Positions 54,087 to 62,680 of a stretch of DNA of 64,000 bases are shown piece by piece (the stretch's first letter is position 1; every line of letters begins with the position of its first letter). Source of the stretch: Virgibacillus ihumii (GTDB taxonomy: Bacteria > Bacillota > Bacilli > Bacillales > Amphibacillaceae); assembly GCF_902726655.1 (NCBI RefSeq), contig NZ_CACVAN010000001.1:1736001-1800000 (forward strand), given 5' to 3'. The position numbers and the translations under genes are program-made. The notes beneath the pieces are model-generated. The model saw nothing but the letters and a program-made list of their open reading frames with translations. It ran no database searches and was not told where the DNA came from.

Positions 54087-55687
54087 GCCGATTCCTCCTT
54101 TTCCTGATATGGAATTTCTACTGTAAACATCGTGTACTCTTCATTACTAAAAAGGTTAATATTTCCACCTAATTTTTCTATATTTTTTCTAACTAAAAAT
54201 AGTCCGAAACCACGATTTTCACCCTTAGTGGAAAATCCTTTCGAAAACATATTCACTTGTACTTCTGCAGGAATTCCGCCTTTGTTATCCTGAACAGAAA
54301 ATGAAAACTTCTTGTTATCATATCCGATTCTCACTTCAATCTCTTTTTGATTGTGATCCTGTACTGCTTCCATTGCATTATCAATTAGATTTCCGATGAT
54401 TGTAATAATTTTATCCATGATTTCAGAATCACTTGGTAGAGGTAACACGGAATCGCCACATATGTTTAGCTTCACCCCCTGTTCTCGAGCATAGCTCATT
54501 TTACTTAATAGAAAGCCTGCCAAGATGGGATCTTTAACGAGACTTGATATGGAACCAACTTCCATTTGATATTTATCCGTGATCTCATGAATGTAAGCTT
54601 GCAGTTTTTTATATTCACCAATATTGACCATCCCTAAAATTACATGTAATTTATTCATAAATTCATGAGACTTTACACGGAGTGCATCAGCATATTTTTT
54701 CACCCCTGAAAGTTGTTCAGCAAGCTGTTTTAATTCTGTTTTATCACGGAAAGTTGCAATTGCGCCGACAATCTGCCCATCCACTCTAACTGGAAGTCGA
54801 TTTACAACAATAGTCATCCCATTTAAATCTCTTTCCTGATCATAAGCTTCTTTTCCATATTCTAAAACATCAATTAAGCGGGAAAACTCCATATATTCAT
54901 CAACCTTATGGCCAATCGGATTACCGTCAATACCTGCTCTTTCAAAAATCCGAACAGCTTCAGCGTTTGCTATCACAATATAACCCTCCTGATTAATGGC
55001 TACTATACCTTCGCGAACGGATTCAAGCATCGCATTCCGTTCTTGCCACAGGTTTGCAATTTCAGGGGGTTCCAGGCCAAATAAAATTTTCTTGATCCTT
55101 CCAGCTAAAAGAACCCCTCCAAGTACCCCCAGCACTATCCCTAATCCAACTCCGGTGTATATTATTTTGTTACTGTTTTGTACAACCTCATTCACTTTAT
55201 CCAGCATTATCCCAACCGCTACCACACCGACCTGATTCCCATCAGTTGTAAAAACCGGCTCAAACCAACGCATTGACATACCCAGTGTCCCTTTGGCAAT
55301 TGAACTATAGCTTTTTCCATTTAATGCTCTTTGTTCATCCCCTCCTACAAAATGATTGCCAATTTTCCATTCGTCAGGATGTGATTTTCGAATCCCATTC
55401 ATATCGAAAACAACAATATAACGAACATTGGTCAATTGACGAGTTTCCAGTGCAAATTCCTGAATATCATCCTCTTTTTGCTTATCCTGTAATCCTTTAA
55501 TTACTAACGGTGAGTGACTGACCATACGTGCAATATTCCTCGTCTTTTCGGCTAATTCATTTTTCGTTTGCCCGGTAAGTTCTCTGCTGATTAGAAAACC
55601 CGTTACCGAAAAAGCAAGAATAACCACTGTACATACAAACAAAATAATAATTACTTGCAAACTTAACCCCTTGTGTTTTAACCTCAT
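54083..55687 (-). CDS. sensor histidine kinase, DcuS/CitA family
   Basis: 534 residues: an N-terminal helix, an extracytoplasmic PASC domain that binds carboxylates (VMFD-like IVVFDMNGIRKSHPDE and GTLGMSMRWFEPVF), a second helix near 175-195, a cytoplasmic PAS domain (INQEGYIVIANAEAVRIF), the H-box SHEFMNKLHVILG and the HATPase region with NLIDNAMEA and NRGFGLFLVRK. It would sense an external dicarboxylate such as tartrate or malate. RBS GGAGAGGAT. Confidence 0.92.
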   Translation of the reverse strand: MRLKHKGLSLQVIIILFVCTVVILAFSVTGFLISRELTGQTKNELAEKTRNIARMVSHSPLVIKGLQDKQKEDDIQEFALETRQLTNVRYIVVFDMNGIRKSHPDEWKIGNHFVGGDEQRALNGKSYSSIAKGTLGMSMRWFEPVFTTDGNQVGVVAVGIMLDKVNEVVQNSNKIIYTGVGLGIVLGVLGGVLLAGRIKKILFGLEPPEIANLWQERNAMLESVREGIVAINQEGYIVIANAEAVRIFERAGIDGNPIGHKVDEYMEFSRLIDVLEYGKEAYDQERDLNGMTIVVNRLPVRVDGQIVGAIATFRDKTELKQLAEQLSGVKKYADALRVKSHEFMNKLHVILGMVNIGEYKKLQAYIHEITDKYQMEVGSISSLVKDPILAGFLLSKMSYAREQGVKLNICGDSVLPLPSDSEIMDKIITIIGNLIDNAMEAVQDHNQKEIEVRIGYDNKKFSFSVQDNKGGIPAEVQVNMFSKGFSTKGENRGFGLFLVRKNIEKLGGNINLFSNEEYTMFTVEIPYQEKEESA

Positions 55688-55705
55688 GTACTATCCTCTC
55701 CACCT

Positions 55706-55734
55706 AACATTTTGGATATTGTATCCAAAATGTT
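55706..55734. promoter_or_regulatory. perfect 13-bp operator palindrome before the sensor kinase gene
   Basis: AACATTTTGGATA-TTG-TATCCAAAATGTT, 19 bases before the kinase ATG. Its core resembles the sequences at 40085-40110 and 40940-40958 in front of caiB and the GntR gene, suggesting that the same GntR protein represses the two-component system. Confidence 0.7.
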
Positions 55735-56000
55735 CAATAATAAAAAATCCATTTATATGGGTTTTTTCGACTTACTTTAGTTACAAAATTATTTTTTTAC
55801 CTACAAAAACTATGAAGATTGTTTTAAAAATTATAACATATTAGAAAATAATATGGGAGGTGCATTTTTAGAAATCTTCAAATAATAATTTGATAGTTTC
55901 CGTTTTAACCAATTATTGTAGAGTTAATTTAAAGCCTTAAAGGAGTGTGATAAAAAATAATCAACTTAACTTCCACATATTTAAATCTATCTTTGAATTT

Positions 56001-56014
56001 TGAAAGCGGTTACT
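56001..56014 (+). promoter_or_regulatory. cre site (CcpA) upstream of dctP
   Basis: TGAAAGCGGTTACT, preceded by T, fits the cre consensus at all informative positions, 75 bases upstream of the dctP start. Confidence 0.6.
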
Positions 56015-56088
56015 ATTTTTATTTCGTTATTTCGCTTATCAATCTGTAAAATACTCACTCAATAACTTTTTTTAAAGGGGGAAGTAAG

Positions 56089-57132
56089 ATGCATAAGTTT
56101 AAAAAGGGATTTCTAACCTTTCTATTATTAATGGTAGCTATTATTATCTCAGCATGTGGTAATTCTGAAACAGCTTCATCATCTGAAAATGGCAATAGCA
56201 ATGAAATTCAGGAAATGACAATCAAAATTTCGCACGTGGTTGCGGAAAATACTCCAAAACACCAAGCATCTTTGGCAATGGCCGAATATATAGAAGAAAA
56301 TTCCAATGGTAAAATCACTGTACAGGTGTATCCAAATGGACAGTTATTCGATGATAAAACAGAAGTCAAAAACCTTAGAGCAAATAACGTTCAATTCATT
56401 ATTCCTGACATGTCCAAAATGGTTGGTATGAATCCGGCTTTTAATATCCCAGCCCTTCCATTTATATTTGACTCTAACGAAGAAGCCTACGCTTTTTGGG
56501 ATGGAGAAACTGGACAAAAAATCCTCCAGAGCCTTGAAAGCGAGGGTATAATTGGATTAAGAATGTGGCCAAATGGTCCGAAACATATCACAAATACTGT
56601 ACGTCCAATTACAGGTCCTGAAGATCTTGAAGGTCTGAAAATTCGTGTGCAGGGTGGACAAGTACTGGCAGAAATTTTCAAAACTGTTGGAGCTGGTCCG
56701 CTACAACTTCCATTCGGTCAATTGTACACTGCGCTTGAACAAGGAACTGTAGACGGTCAAGTCAACACTTACAGTAATATTTCAACTAAAAAACTGGGTG
56801 ATGTACAAAAGTATATAACCACTAACTGGGGAGCAGCCAGAGTTGACTATGCATTATTAACGAATAAAAAGTTCTGGAACAGTATGAATGAAGCAACAAA
56901 AGAAGTCGTAAAAGCCGGTATCGACCATGGAACAAAGCAAGCCCGCACCTTAGCAGAAGAACTTAATTCAGAGGCTTTGAAGACAATTAAAGAGCGAGGG
57001 AAAATGGAAATTCATGAGCTGACTACCGAAGAACGGGAAACTTTAAAGGAAGCATTGCAACCTGTATATGACAAATTTGCTGACGAAATAGGTAAGGATG
57101 TTATAAAAGCAGCCAAAAATGCAGGAAAATAA
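56089..57132 (+). CDS. dctP: TRAP transporter solute-binding lipoprotein DctP
   Basis: 347 residues. Lipoprotein signal ending IISAC (Cys about 23), DctP fold with YPNGQLFDDKTEVKNLRAN, LEGLKIRVQGG (carboxylate-binding Arg) and PFGQLYTALEQGTVDGQVN. RBS AAAGGGGGAAG. It is encoded divergently from its likely permease (dctQM at 51318-53137), beyond the two-component system, and is followed by two tartrate/malate dehydrogenases. The expected ligand is a C4 hydroxy-dicarboxylate. Confidence 0.92.
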   Translation: MHKFKKGFLTFLLLMVAIIISACGNSETASSSENGNSNEIQEMTIKISHVVAENTPKHQASLAMAEYIEENSNGKITVQVYPNGQLFDDKTEVKNLRANNVQFIIPDMSKMVGMNPAFNIPALPFIFDSNEEAYAFWDGETGQKILQSLESEGIIGLRMWPNGPKHITNTVRPITGPEDLEGLKIRVQGGQVLAEIFKTVGAGPLQLPFGQLYTALEQGTVDGQVNTYSNISTKKLGDVQKYITTNWGAARVDYALLTNKKFWNSMNEATKEVVKAGIDHGTKQARTLAEELNSEALKTIKERGKMEIHELTTEERETLKEALQPVYDKFADEIGKDVIKAAKNAGK

Positions 57133-57149
57133 AACACAACTAACCAGAG

Positions 57150-57181
57150 GTAAAAGCCGTTGTTAACGCAGCGGTTTTTAC
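57150..57181 (+). terminator. partial terminator between dctP and the dehydrogenases
   Basis: GTAAAAGCCG pairs with CGGTTTTTAC (one G-U), with the T-run inside the 3' arm. It may give higher dctP expression than that of the downstream enzymes. Confidence 0.6.
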
Positions 57182-57211
57182 TTCGATTAAAAACAACAGA
57201 GGAGTTTGTAT

Positions 57212-58270
57212 ATGCCAAAATACAAAATAGCTGTGATTCCAGGGGATGGAATTGGTAAAGAAGTAGTACCGGCAGCACTTGATGTTCTACATACAATTGG
57301 TGAAGTACATGGCAACCTATCTTTTGAATTCACAGAATTCCCCTGGAATTGTGATTACTATATTACACATGGAAAAATGTTACCTGATGATGGAATAGAA
57401 ACATTAAAAGGGTTTGACGGCATTTTTCTTGGAGCAATTGGAAACCCTAAACTGGTTCCTGATCATATTTCATTATGGGGGCTATTACTAAAAATACGCC
57501 GTTCATTTGAGCAATCAATTAATCTTCGACCAGCAAAATATTTCAAGGGATTAAGATCTCCCCTATCCAACCCGAACGATTTTAATTTAGTTGTTGTTAG
57601 AGAGAACAGTGAAGGTGAATATAGTGAAATAGGCGGTCGTATTCATAAAAATGAAGATGAAATAGCCGTACAAAACGCTGTTTTCACCCGAAAAAAGAGT
57701 GAACAAGCTATACGCTATGCCTTCGAACTGGCTAAGAACAGACACGGACACGTAACCAGCGCAACAAAATCGAACGGTATCTTTCATTCAATGCCATTCT
57801 GGGATTCTATCTTTAATGACATTAAAGAAAATTATCCCGACATAAAAACTTCCTCCACTCATATAGATGCACTATCTGCTTTTCTGGTCACACAACCAGA
57901 AAAATCAGATGTAATTGTAGCCAGTAATTTATTCGGTGATATTTTAACCGACATTGGTGGAGCCATAATGGGTAGTATAGGTATTGCGCCAGCTGCCAAC
58001 ATTAATTTGACTGGCGAATATCCATCTATGTTTGAACCTGTCCATGGTTCAGCTCCTGATATTTACGGCAAAGGAATTGCCAATCCCATCGGTCAAATAT
58101 GGACTGCCAAAATGATGTTGGATCATTTTGGACAAAGAGAATTGGGACAACAATTATTGGATGTGATTGAAGATGTCACTGGTGACAACATCAAAACCAG
58201 TGATATTGGTGGAAAGGCGACCACTAAAGAAGTAACTAGTGAAATATGCAAAAGGTTAAAAGCTCTTTAA
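57212..58270 (+). CDS. ttuC: tartrate dehydrogenase / D-malate dehydrogenase (TtuC/DmlA type), copy 1
   Basis: 352 residues, isocitrate/isopropylmalate dehydrogenase family. Markers of the TtuC/DmlA branch are FPWNCDYYITHGKMLPDDG, PDHISLWGLLLKIR, VVRENSEGEYSEIGGR (catalytic Tyr) and TSATKSNG (catalytic Lys), with metal ligands in NLFGDILTDIGGA. They oxidise or decarboxylate tartrate (meso-tartrate to glycerate) or D-malate to pyruvate. The ATG at 57212 follows AGAGGAG. Confidence 0.9.
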   Translation: MPKYKIAVIPGDGIGKEVVPAALDVLHTIGEVHGNLSFEFTEFPWNCDYYITHGKMLPDDGIETLKGFDGIFLGAIGNPKLVPDHISLWGLLLKIRRSFEQSINLRPAKYFKGLRSPLSNPNDFNLVVVRENSEGEYSEIGGRIHKNEDEIAVQNAVFTRKKSEQAIRYAFELAKNRHGHVTSATKSNGIFHSMPFWDSIFNDIKENYPDIKTSSTHIDALSAFLVTQPEKSDVIVASNLFGDILTDIGGAIMGSIGIAPAANINLTGEYPSMFEPVHGSAPDIYGKGIANPIGQIWTAKMMLDHFGQRELGQQLLDVIEDVTGDNIKTSDIGGKATTKEVTSEICKRLKAL

Positions 58271-58295
58271 AAAATAATTAAGGGGGAAACATTCT

Positions 58296-59390
58296 TTGGA
58301 AAAGAAGATATATCGCATAGCGGTAATCCCAGGAGATGGTATAGGTATTGAGGTGGTAAACGAAGGAATTCGGGTACTGGAACATTTAGCAAAACAATCC
58401 GAAGAAAAATTTGCTTTTGAATATGATTATTTTCCTTGGGGATGTGAATATTATTTAAAATATGGAAAAATGATGGATGAAGATGGGGTTGAGAAACTTA
58501 AAGACTATGATGCGATTTACTTTGGGGCAGTTGGTTACCCTGGTGTGCCTGATCACATCAGTTTATGGGGGTTACGAATAGCTATTTGCCAGGGGTTAGA
58601 CCAGTGGGCAAACATTCGTCCTGTGGAGTTTCTACCTGGAGTGCCAAAAAGATTAAATCACCCGGATATAGATTCATTGAATTGGGTTTTAATCAGAGAA
58701 AATTCAGAAGGTGAATACTCTGGTATTGGAGGTCGGAACTTCTCCAGCCGTGGTGACGGCAAAGAAGTAGCTGTTCAATCTTCCTTGTTTACTGAACATG
58801 GCTGTGAACGAATTATACGCTATGCATTTGACATGGCGCGTACACGTAAGAGAAAGAAAGTTACGAGTGTAACAAAAAGTAACGCTCAACAATATGGAAT
58901 GGTGCTCTGGGATGAAGTATTCGACCGGGTTAGCAAAGAATATCCGGATGTAGAAACAGATCAATGGCTGGTAGACGCAATGGCTGCACAATTTGTGCTG
59001 CATCCAGAAGAATTGGAAGTAGTAGTTGCATCTAATCTTTTTGCAGATATTTTATCAGATTTGGGCAGCGCCTTATCTGGAAGTCTGGGAATTGCGGCAA
59101 GTGCAAACATCAACCCTGAGGGGCATACTCCAAGTATGTTTGAATCGGTTCATGGATCAGCCCCGGATATTGCGGGAAAAGGTATCGCAAATCCAATAGG
59201 TACTATAGGCAGCGCTGCGCTTATGCTCGAACATTTTGGATTGAAGGACGAGGCAAAACAAGTTAATGATGCAATTAAAGAAACTACAAATCAAGGTATC
59301 CTAACACGGGATATTGGAGGCACAGCTGATACCAAAGACATTACAAACGCAATCATCAACAGTCTTTCGAGCGTCTACAACAAGGCATAA
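58296..59390 (+). CDS. ttuC: tartrate dehydrogenase / D-malate dehydrogenase, copy 2
   Basis: 364-residue paralogue of the preceding gene: FPWGCEYYLKYGKMMDEDG, VPDHISLWGLRIAICQG, LIRENSEGEYSGIGGRN, TSVTKSNAQQYG and NLFADILSDLGSA. The start is TTG at 58296 with AAGGGGG upstream. Differences at the active-site borders suggest a different substrate from copy 1 (for example D-malate versus tartrate). It ends at a 13-bp hairpin. Confidence 0.9.
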   Translation: MEKKIYRIAVIPGDGIGIEVVNEGIRVLEHLAKQSEEKFAFEYDYFPWGCEYYLKYGKMMDEDGVEKLKDYDAIYFGAVGYPGVPDHISLWGLRIAICQGLDQWANIRPVEFLPGVPKRLNHPDIDSLNWVLIRENSEGEYSGIGGRNFSSRGDGKEVAVQSSLFTEHGCERIIRYAFDMARTRKRKKVTSVTKSNAQQYGMVLWDEVFDRVSKEYPDVETDQWLVDAMAAQFVLHPEELEVVVASNLFADILSDLGSALSGSLGIAASANINPEGHTPSMFESVHGSAPDIAGKGIANPIGTIGSAALMLEHFGLKDEAKQVNDAIKETTNQGILTRDIGGTADTKDITNAIINSLSSVYNKA

Positions 59391-59394
59391 ATTG

Positions 59395-59431
59395 AATGGC
59401 TGTAATCGCTATTGATTACAGCCATTTAATC
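59395..59431 (+). terminator. 13-bp hairpin after the second dehydrogenase
   Basis: AATGGCTGTAATC-GCTATT-GATTACAGCCATT is a perfect stem followed by a short TTAATC, so termination may be weak. Confidence 0.65.
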
Positions 59432-59456
59432 AGGGTAAATGAACAGGGGTGATTTT

Positions 59457-59618
59457 TTGAATATTATCATTGCAATAGACTCTTTATATGGAGGCCATTC
59501 AACTGTGGAATGTGCAGGTGAAGTATCAAAATGTATAAATAATGCAGATGAAAATACAAAAATTATTTCAGTTACCTTCCCTATCCCTTTTAATTCCAGC
59601 CAACATGTTGCCGTTTAA
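59457..59618 (+). pseudogene. truncated glycerate kinase
   Basis: A TTG start (RBS AGGGGTGA) opens MNIIIAIDSLYGGHSTVECA, the N-terminus of glycerate kinases (consensus MKIVIAPDSFKGSLSA), and homology continues to about TKIISVT. The frame then stops after 53 residues, and the expected DGGEGT motif and the rest (about 320 residues) are missing. Glycerate kinase would phosphorylate glycerate made from tartrate by TtuC, so its loss removes an expected pathway step here. Confidence 0.75.
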
Positions 59619-59764
59619 AGCAGCAGAAACTGTTTTAGCAAACATATCTGTTAGTTTTTCATCGGTTTTTAATTCATTAACATATCCAGCTAAAGCAGAA
59701 CATGCTAAGTGATTATCAATGGAGCGACGCAGAACTATACTCCCTTTATTAAGCAGAGCAACCT
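59568..59764 (-). pseudogene. unrecognised gene remnant meeting the glycerate kinase fragment
   Basis: A minus-strand frame of about 65 codons (LNKGSIVLRRSIDNHLACSA, then LAGYVNELKTDEKLTDMF) has protein-like composition but no start or ribosome binding site and begins at a terminator. It ends inside the glycerate kinase fragment. It looks like the C-terminal part of a lost gene, so the junction near 59575 is probably a deletion end. I do not recognise the family. Confidence 0.35.
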
Positions 59765-59765
59765 G

Positions 59766-59806
59766 CAAAAAAAAAGACCAAGACACCAATTATTGTGCCT
59801 TGATCT
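59766..59806 (-). terminator. terminator of the meta-cleavage operon
   Basis: On the minus strand AGATCAAGGCAC pairs with GTGTCTTGGTCT (two mismatches), followed by nine Ts, ten bases after the aldolase stop. Confidence 0.85.
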
Positions 59807-59815
59807 AAATAAACT

Positions 59816-60835
59816 TTAAACATAAACCTTCTTCTCTTTCGCCAAATCCTGCGCAACCCCGATAATCCAATCTTCCTGGCCGCCAACTGCTCCCATTTCA
59901 GCAACTTTCGTTAAGATATCACGTGGATCCACTCCATACTCTTTGCCGGCTCTTTCGGCGAACAGCAAGAAACTGGAATAGACTCCTGTATACCCCATTG
60001 TTAAGCTTAAATTATCAATTTGAACAGGGCGTTCCATAATTGGCTTGATGACGTTTTCTGCGGCATCCATTGATTTATACAAATCAACACCATGCTGGAT
60101 TTCCAATTTGTTCAATACAGCAACCAATTGCTCTGTCGCGGTATTTCCGGCGCCTGCACCCATTCCGGCTAAGCTTGAGTCAATACGATTTGCACCCTCT
60201 TCATACGCTGCAATCGAGTTGGCCACACCCAGGGATAGGTTATTATGTCCATGGAAACCAATTTCTGTACCCAGATTTTCTTTAAACAGGGAGATTCTGC
60301 GGCGTGTATCGTCCATTGTAAGAGCCCCCGCTGAGTCTACCACGTAAATCGTTTTTGCTCCATACGACTCCATCTTTTTCGCTTCTTCCAATAGATTTTC
60401 AGGGGAAGTACGATGTGACATCATCAGGAATCCAACCGTTTCCATTCCCAATTCATTGGCAGTTTTGATGTGCTGCTCAGATACGTCTGCTTCCGTACAA
60501 TGTGTTGCAACACGGACAACCTGTGCCCCCCATTCATGCGCATCTTTCAGGTGTTCAATTGTACCAACTCCAGGTAACAACAGTACGCTAACTTTAGCAT
60601 TTTTTGCATTGTTTACTGCAGTTGTAATAATGTCTTTTTCCGTCTCTTTGGAAAAACCAAATTGAATGGAACTTCCGCCCAGGCCATCACCATGTGTTGC
60701 TTCAATAATATCTGCACCTGATTCATCTATTAATCTGGTAATTTCAGCGATTTGATCCATGGAATACTGATGGCGGATCGCATGCATCCCATCACGTAAC
60801 GTTACATCATTTATGGTTACTTTGCCTTTACTCAT
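59816..60835 (-). CDS. dmpG: 4-hydroxy-2-oxovalerate aldolase
   Basis: 339 residues, DRE-TIM metallolyase: [17 protein letters not shown] at the N-terminus, [16 protein letters not shown], the metal-binding [14 protein letters not shown] and [18 protein letters not shown]. It splits 4-hydroxy-2-oxovalerate into pyruvate and acetaldehyde and forms a channelling complex with the acylating acetaldehyde dehydrogenase, whose gene overlaps it by four bases. It terminates the meta-cleavage pathway of catechols. Confidence 0.95.
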   Translation of the reverse strand: MSKGKVTINDVTLRDGMHAIRHQYSMDQIAEITRLIDESGADIIEATHGDGLGGSSIQFGFSKETEKDIITTAVNNAKNAKVSVLLLPGVGTIEHLKDAHEWGAQVVRVATHCTEADVSEQHIKTANELGMETVGFLMMSHRTSPENLLEEAKKMESYGAKTIYVVDSAGALTMDDTRRRISLFKENLGTEIGFHGHNNLSLGVANSIAAYEEGANRIDSSLAGMGAGAGNTATEQLVAVLNKLEIQHGVDLYKSMDAAENVIKPIMERPVQIDNLSLTMGYTGVYSSFLLFAERAGKEYGVDPRDILTKVAEMGAVGGQEDWIIGVAQDLAKEKKVYV

Positions 60836-61734
60836 TGAACTGTCTCTCCCTTCAACAGACTTTCTGCGATAACTTCTCCGGTTTTGGTAGCAGCGGACGT
60901 GATGATATCCAGGTTTCCTGCATATTTTGGCAGGAAGTCACCGTTCCCTTCCACTTCCACGGATACTGTTACAACGTTTCCTTTCACAACCGGATCTGCT
61001 TTATAGCGATAACCTTTTACATATCCTTGTACCGTTTCAAGCATGGATTCCAATGATTTGAAAATTTCTTCTTTGTGTTCTTCAGCATTGCCAGCTGTTT
61101 TCACGTGAATTGTATTTCGCATCAAAATTGGAGGGTCTGCCGGATTAAGCGTAATAATCGCTTTTGATTCTTTCGCTCCGCCCACTTCCCGTAATGCATC
61201 AGCTGTCGTTTCGGTAAATTCATCAATATTCTGCCGTGTACCCGGTCCGGCACTTTTACTGGAAATAGATGCTACAATCTCGGCATAATCGACCTCAACC
61301 ACATCAGAAATCGCCTTTACCATAGGGATTGTTGCCTGGCCGCCACACGTAACCATGTTTACATTGTCCAGGTGTGGAATTTCATCCTCCTTCAAGTTGA
61401 CAGCAGGTACGAGAAAAGGTCCCACTGCAGCAGGGGTCAAATCGATTGCTTTTTTACCCATTTCTTTTAAAATCGGGGCATTGTGCGCATGAGCTTTTGC
61501 CGAAGTAGCTTCATAGATGATGTCGGCAAGTTCCGGATTTTCTTTCAATCCATCAATCCCGTGATCAATTGCTTCTACTCCGTTTTCACGTGCGCGCTGC
61601 AATCCTTTTGACTCCGGATCGATACCGATTAATGCTGAAACCTCGAGTTTGTCACTACGCAGCAGCTTATACATTAGGTCTGTTCCAATGTTTCCTGAAC
61701 CGATAATGGCACATTTAACTTTCTTCTGAGACAT
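60832..61734 (-). CDS. dmpF: acetaldehyde dehydrogenase (acylating)
   Basis: 300 residues: NAD-binding [17 protein letters not shown], catalytic Cys in [16 protein letters not shown] and the late [20 protein letters not shown]. It converts acetaldehyde plus CoA to acetyl-CoA in complex with the aldolase. The ATG at 61734 follows AAAGGAG; the gene overlaps the end of the GntR gene by 20 bases. Confidence 0.95.
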   Translation of the reverse strand: MSQKKVKCAIIGSGNIGTDLMYKLLRSDKLEVSALIGIDPESKGLQRARENGVEAIDHGIDGLKENPELADIIYEATSAKAHAHNAPILKEMGKKAIDLTPAAVGPFLVPAVNLKEDEIPHLDNVNMVTCGGQATIPMVKAISDVVEVDYAEIVASISSKSAGPGTRQNIDEFTETTADALREVGGAKESKAIITLNPADPPILMRNTIHVKTAGNAEEHKEEIFKSLESMLETVQGYVKGYRYKADPVVKGNVVTVSVEVEGNGDFLPKYAGNLDIITSAATKTGEVIAESLLKGETVQ

Positions 61735-62395
61735 GTTCATTTCTCCTTTTATTTCGATTTTTTCCTTCACAGCAATATTCACAGGCTTCTTCCAAATGAC
61801 CCTTCAATAATTCCTGAGCCGTACCAACTTCCCTATCCATTAACATTTTCACAATACTGGAATGGTGGGCAATAATCTGTTTTTGATTGGAAACACTGGC
61901 TTCACTGGTAATATCAATCAGAGTCCGGAACAATTCCTGTAATGAGGACCAGAGCTGAATCAATGTATTGTTTGTTGTCATTTTTACAAGCAGACCATGG
62001 AACGCAAGATCAATTTCAATATCCCTTTCTCCGTTTTCATGGGCTTCCCACATTTGATCAATATACAGGAAAAGCAAATCCTTGTTTTTTTCAAGCGCTT
62101 CCTCGGATATTTGCGTTAACGCATGGTTTTCCAAAAGAATACGGCTGTTGTACAAATCCTTAATTTCCTTTACATCAAAACCTTTTACAACCGTACGGCC
62201 ATTGGAGTGTTTTTCAACCAGATTTTCCGATTCCAGCTTGGTAATCGCTTCCCTCACCGGGCCGCGACTGACATTAAGCTCTTTTGACAATGTCGCCTCA
62301 ACCAGATAATCCCCTTTGGAATAGCTCCCCAGAATGATCTCTTTTCGCAAATGATCAAGTACCTGATTGAATATATTCTTTTTCACTACCCTCAT
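61715..62395 (-). CDS. GntR/FCD transcriptional regulator
   Basis: 226 residues: winged helix ([19 protein letters not shown]) and FCD domain ([33 protein letters not shown]). It heads the aldolase/dehydrogenase operon and overlaps its second gene, so it probably regulates that operon. A perfect AAGTTAAC/GTTAACTT palindrome lies at its promoter. Confidence 0.9.
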   Translation of the reverse strand: MRVVKKNIFNQVLDHLRKEIILGSYSKGDYLVEATLSKELNVSRGPVREAITKLESENLVEKHSNGRTVVKGFDVKEIKDLYNSRILLENHALTQISEEALEKNKDLLFLYIDQMWEAHENGERDIEIDLAFHGLLVKMTTNNTLIQLWSSLQELFRTLIDITSEASVSNQKQIIAHHSSIVKMLMDREVGTAQELLKGHLEEACEYCCEGKNRNKRRNEHVSEES

Positions 62396-62422
62396 GGCTA
62401 ATCCCCTCTTAAATATTCTGAA

Positions 62423-62439
62423 AAGTTAACAGTTAACTT
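62423..62439. promoter_or_regulatory. GntR operator palindrome
   Basis: AAGTTAAC-A-GTTAACTT, perfect 8-1-8 dyad directly downstream of the -10 box, fitting autorepression. Confidence 0.7.
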
Positions 62440-62445
62440 ATTTTT

Positions 62446-62474
62446 AGTATAGGGAACGCTTTCAGGAATGTCAA
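62446..62474 (-). promoter_or_regulatory. sigma-A promoter with embedded cre
   Basis: TTGACA (62469-62474), exactly 17 bases, TATACT (62446-62451) on the minus strand. TGAAAGCGTTCCCT at 62451-62464 inside the spacer matches cre, so CcpA would block polymerase binding. It drives gntR-dmpF-dmpG. Confidence 0.85.
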
Positions 62475-62540
62475 GAATATACGCACATTTATCGAAGAAC
62501 TTTATTTGACCTAATTCGGGTCGACCTATCACTATTGAAT

Positions 62541-62630
62541 TTTTAGAAAACTTGGTTGTCACCAAGCCTTTGGGTGACAGCCATAGTTGCACTTATGCAG
62601 TAAGAAAGAATTTTATACTTTCTTAACTGC
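62541..62630. repeat. structured dispersed element, copy B
   Basis: The same layout as copy A: TTTTAGAAAACTTGG, the hairpin CTTGGT-TGTC-ACCAAG or the alternative TGTCACC paired with GGTGACA, the linker CATAGTTGCACTTAT (identical) and the GCAGTAAGAAAG...CTTTCTTAACTGC hairpin. The variable stems differ from copy A in sequence but keep pairing. It sits between the dioxygenase terminator and the gntR promoter, so it is not part of either gene. Confidence 0.8.
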
Positions 62631-62634
62631 CAAA

Positions 62635-62665
62635 CGAAAAACTCCTTCCACATGCGAGAAAGAGT
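62635..62665 (-). terminator. terminator of the extradiol dioxygenase gene
   Basis: ACTCTTTC pairs with GGAAGGAGT (one G-U) on the minus strand, followed by TTTTTCG, about 15 bases after the stop. Confidence 0.75.
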
Positions 62666-62680
62666 CTTTCATTAATAGCT

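Larger units (their letters stand above)
55688..56088. other. divergent regulatory region (kinase / dctP)
   Basis: About 400 A/T-rich bases hold the inverted repeat at 55706-55734 and the cre at 56001-56014. No gene is visible. Promoters for both directions must lie here, but no single -35/-10 pair is compelling. Confidence 0.4.

Noticed and set aside
59568..59789. Complete small gene on the minus strand
   Set aside because: Its apparent start lies inside the terminator T-run and there is no ribosome binding site, so I treat the frame only as a remnant.
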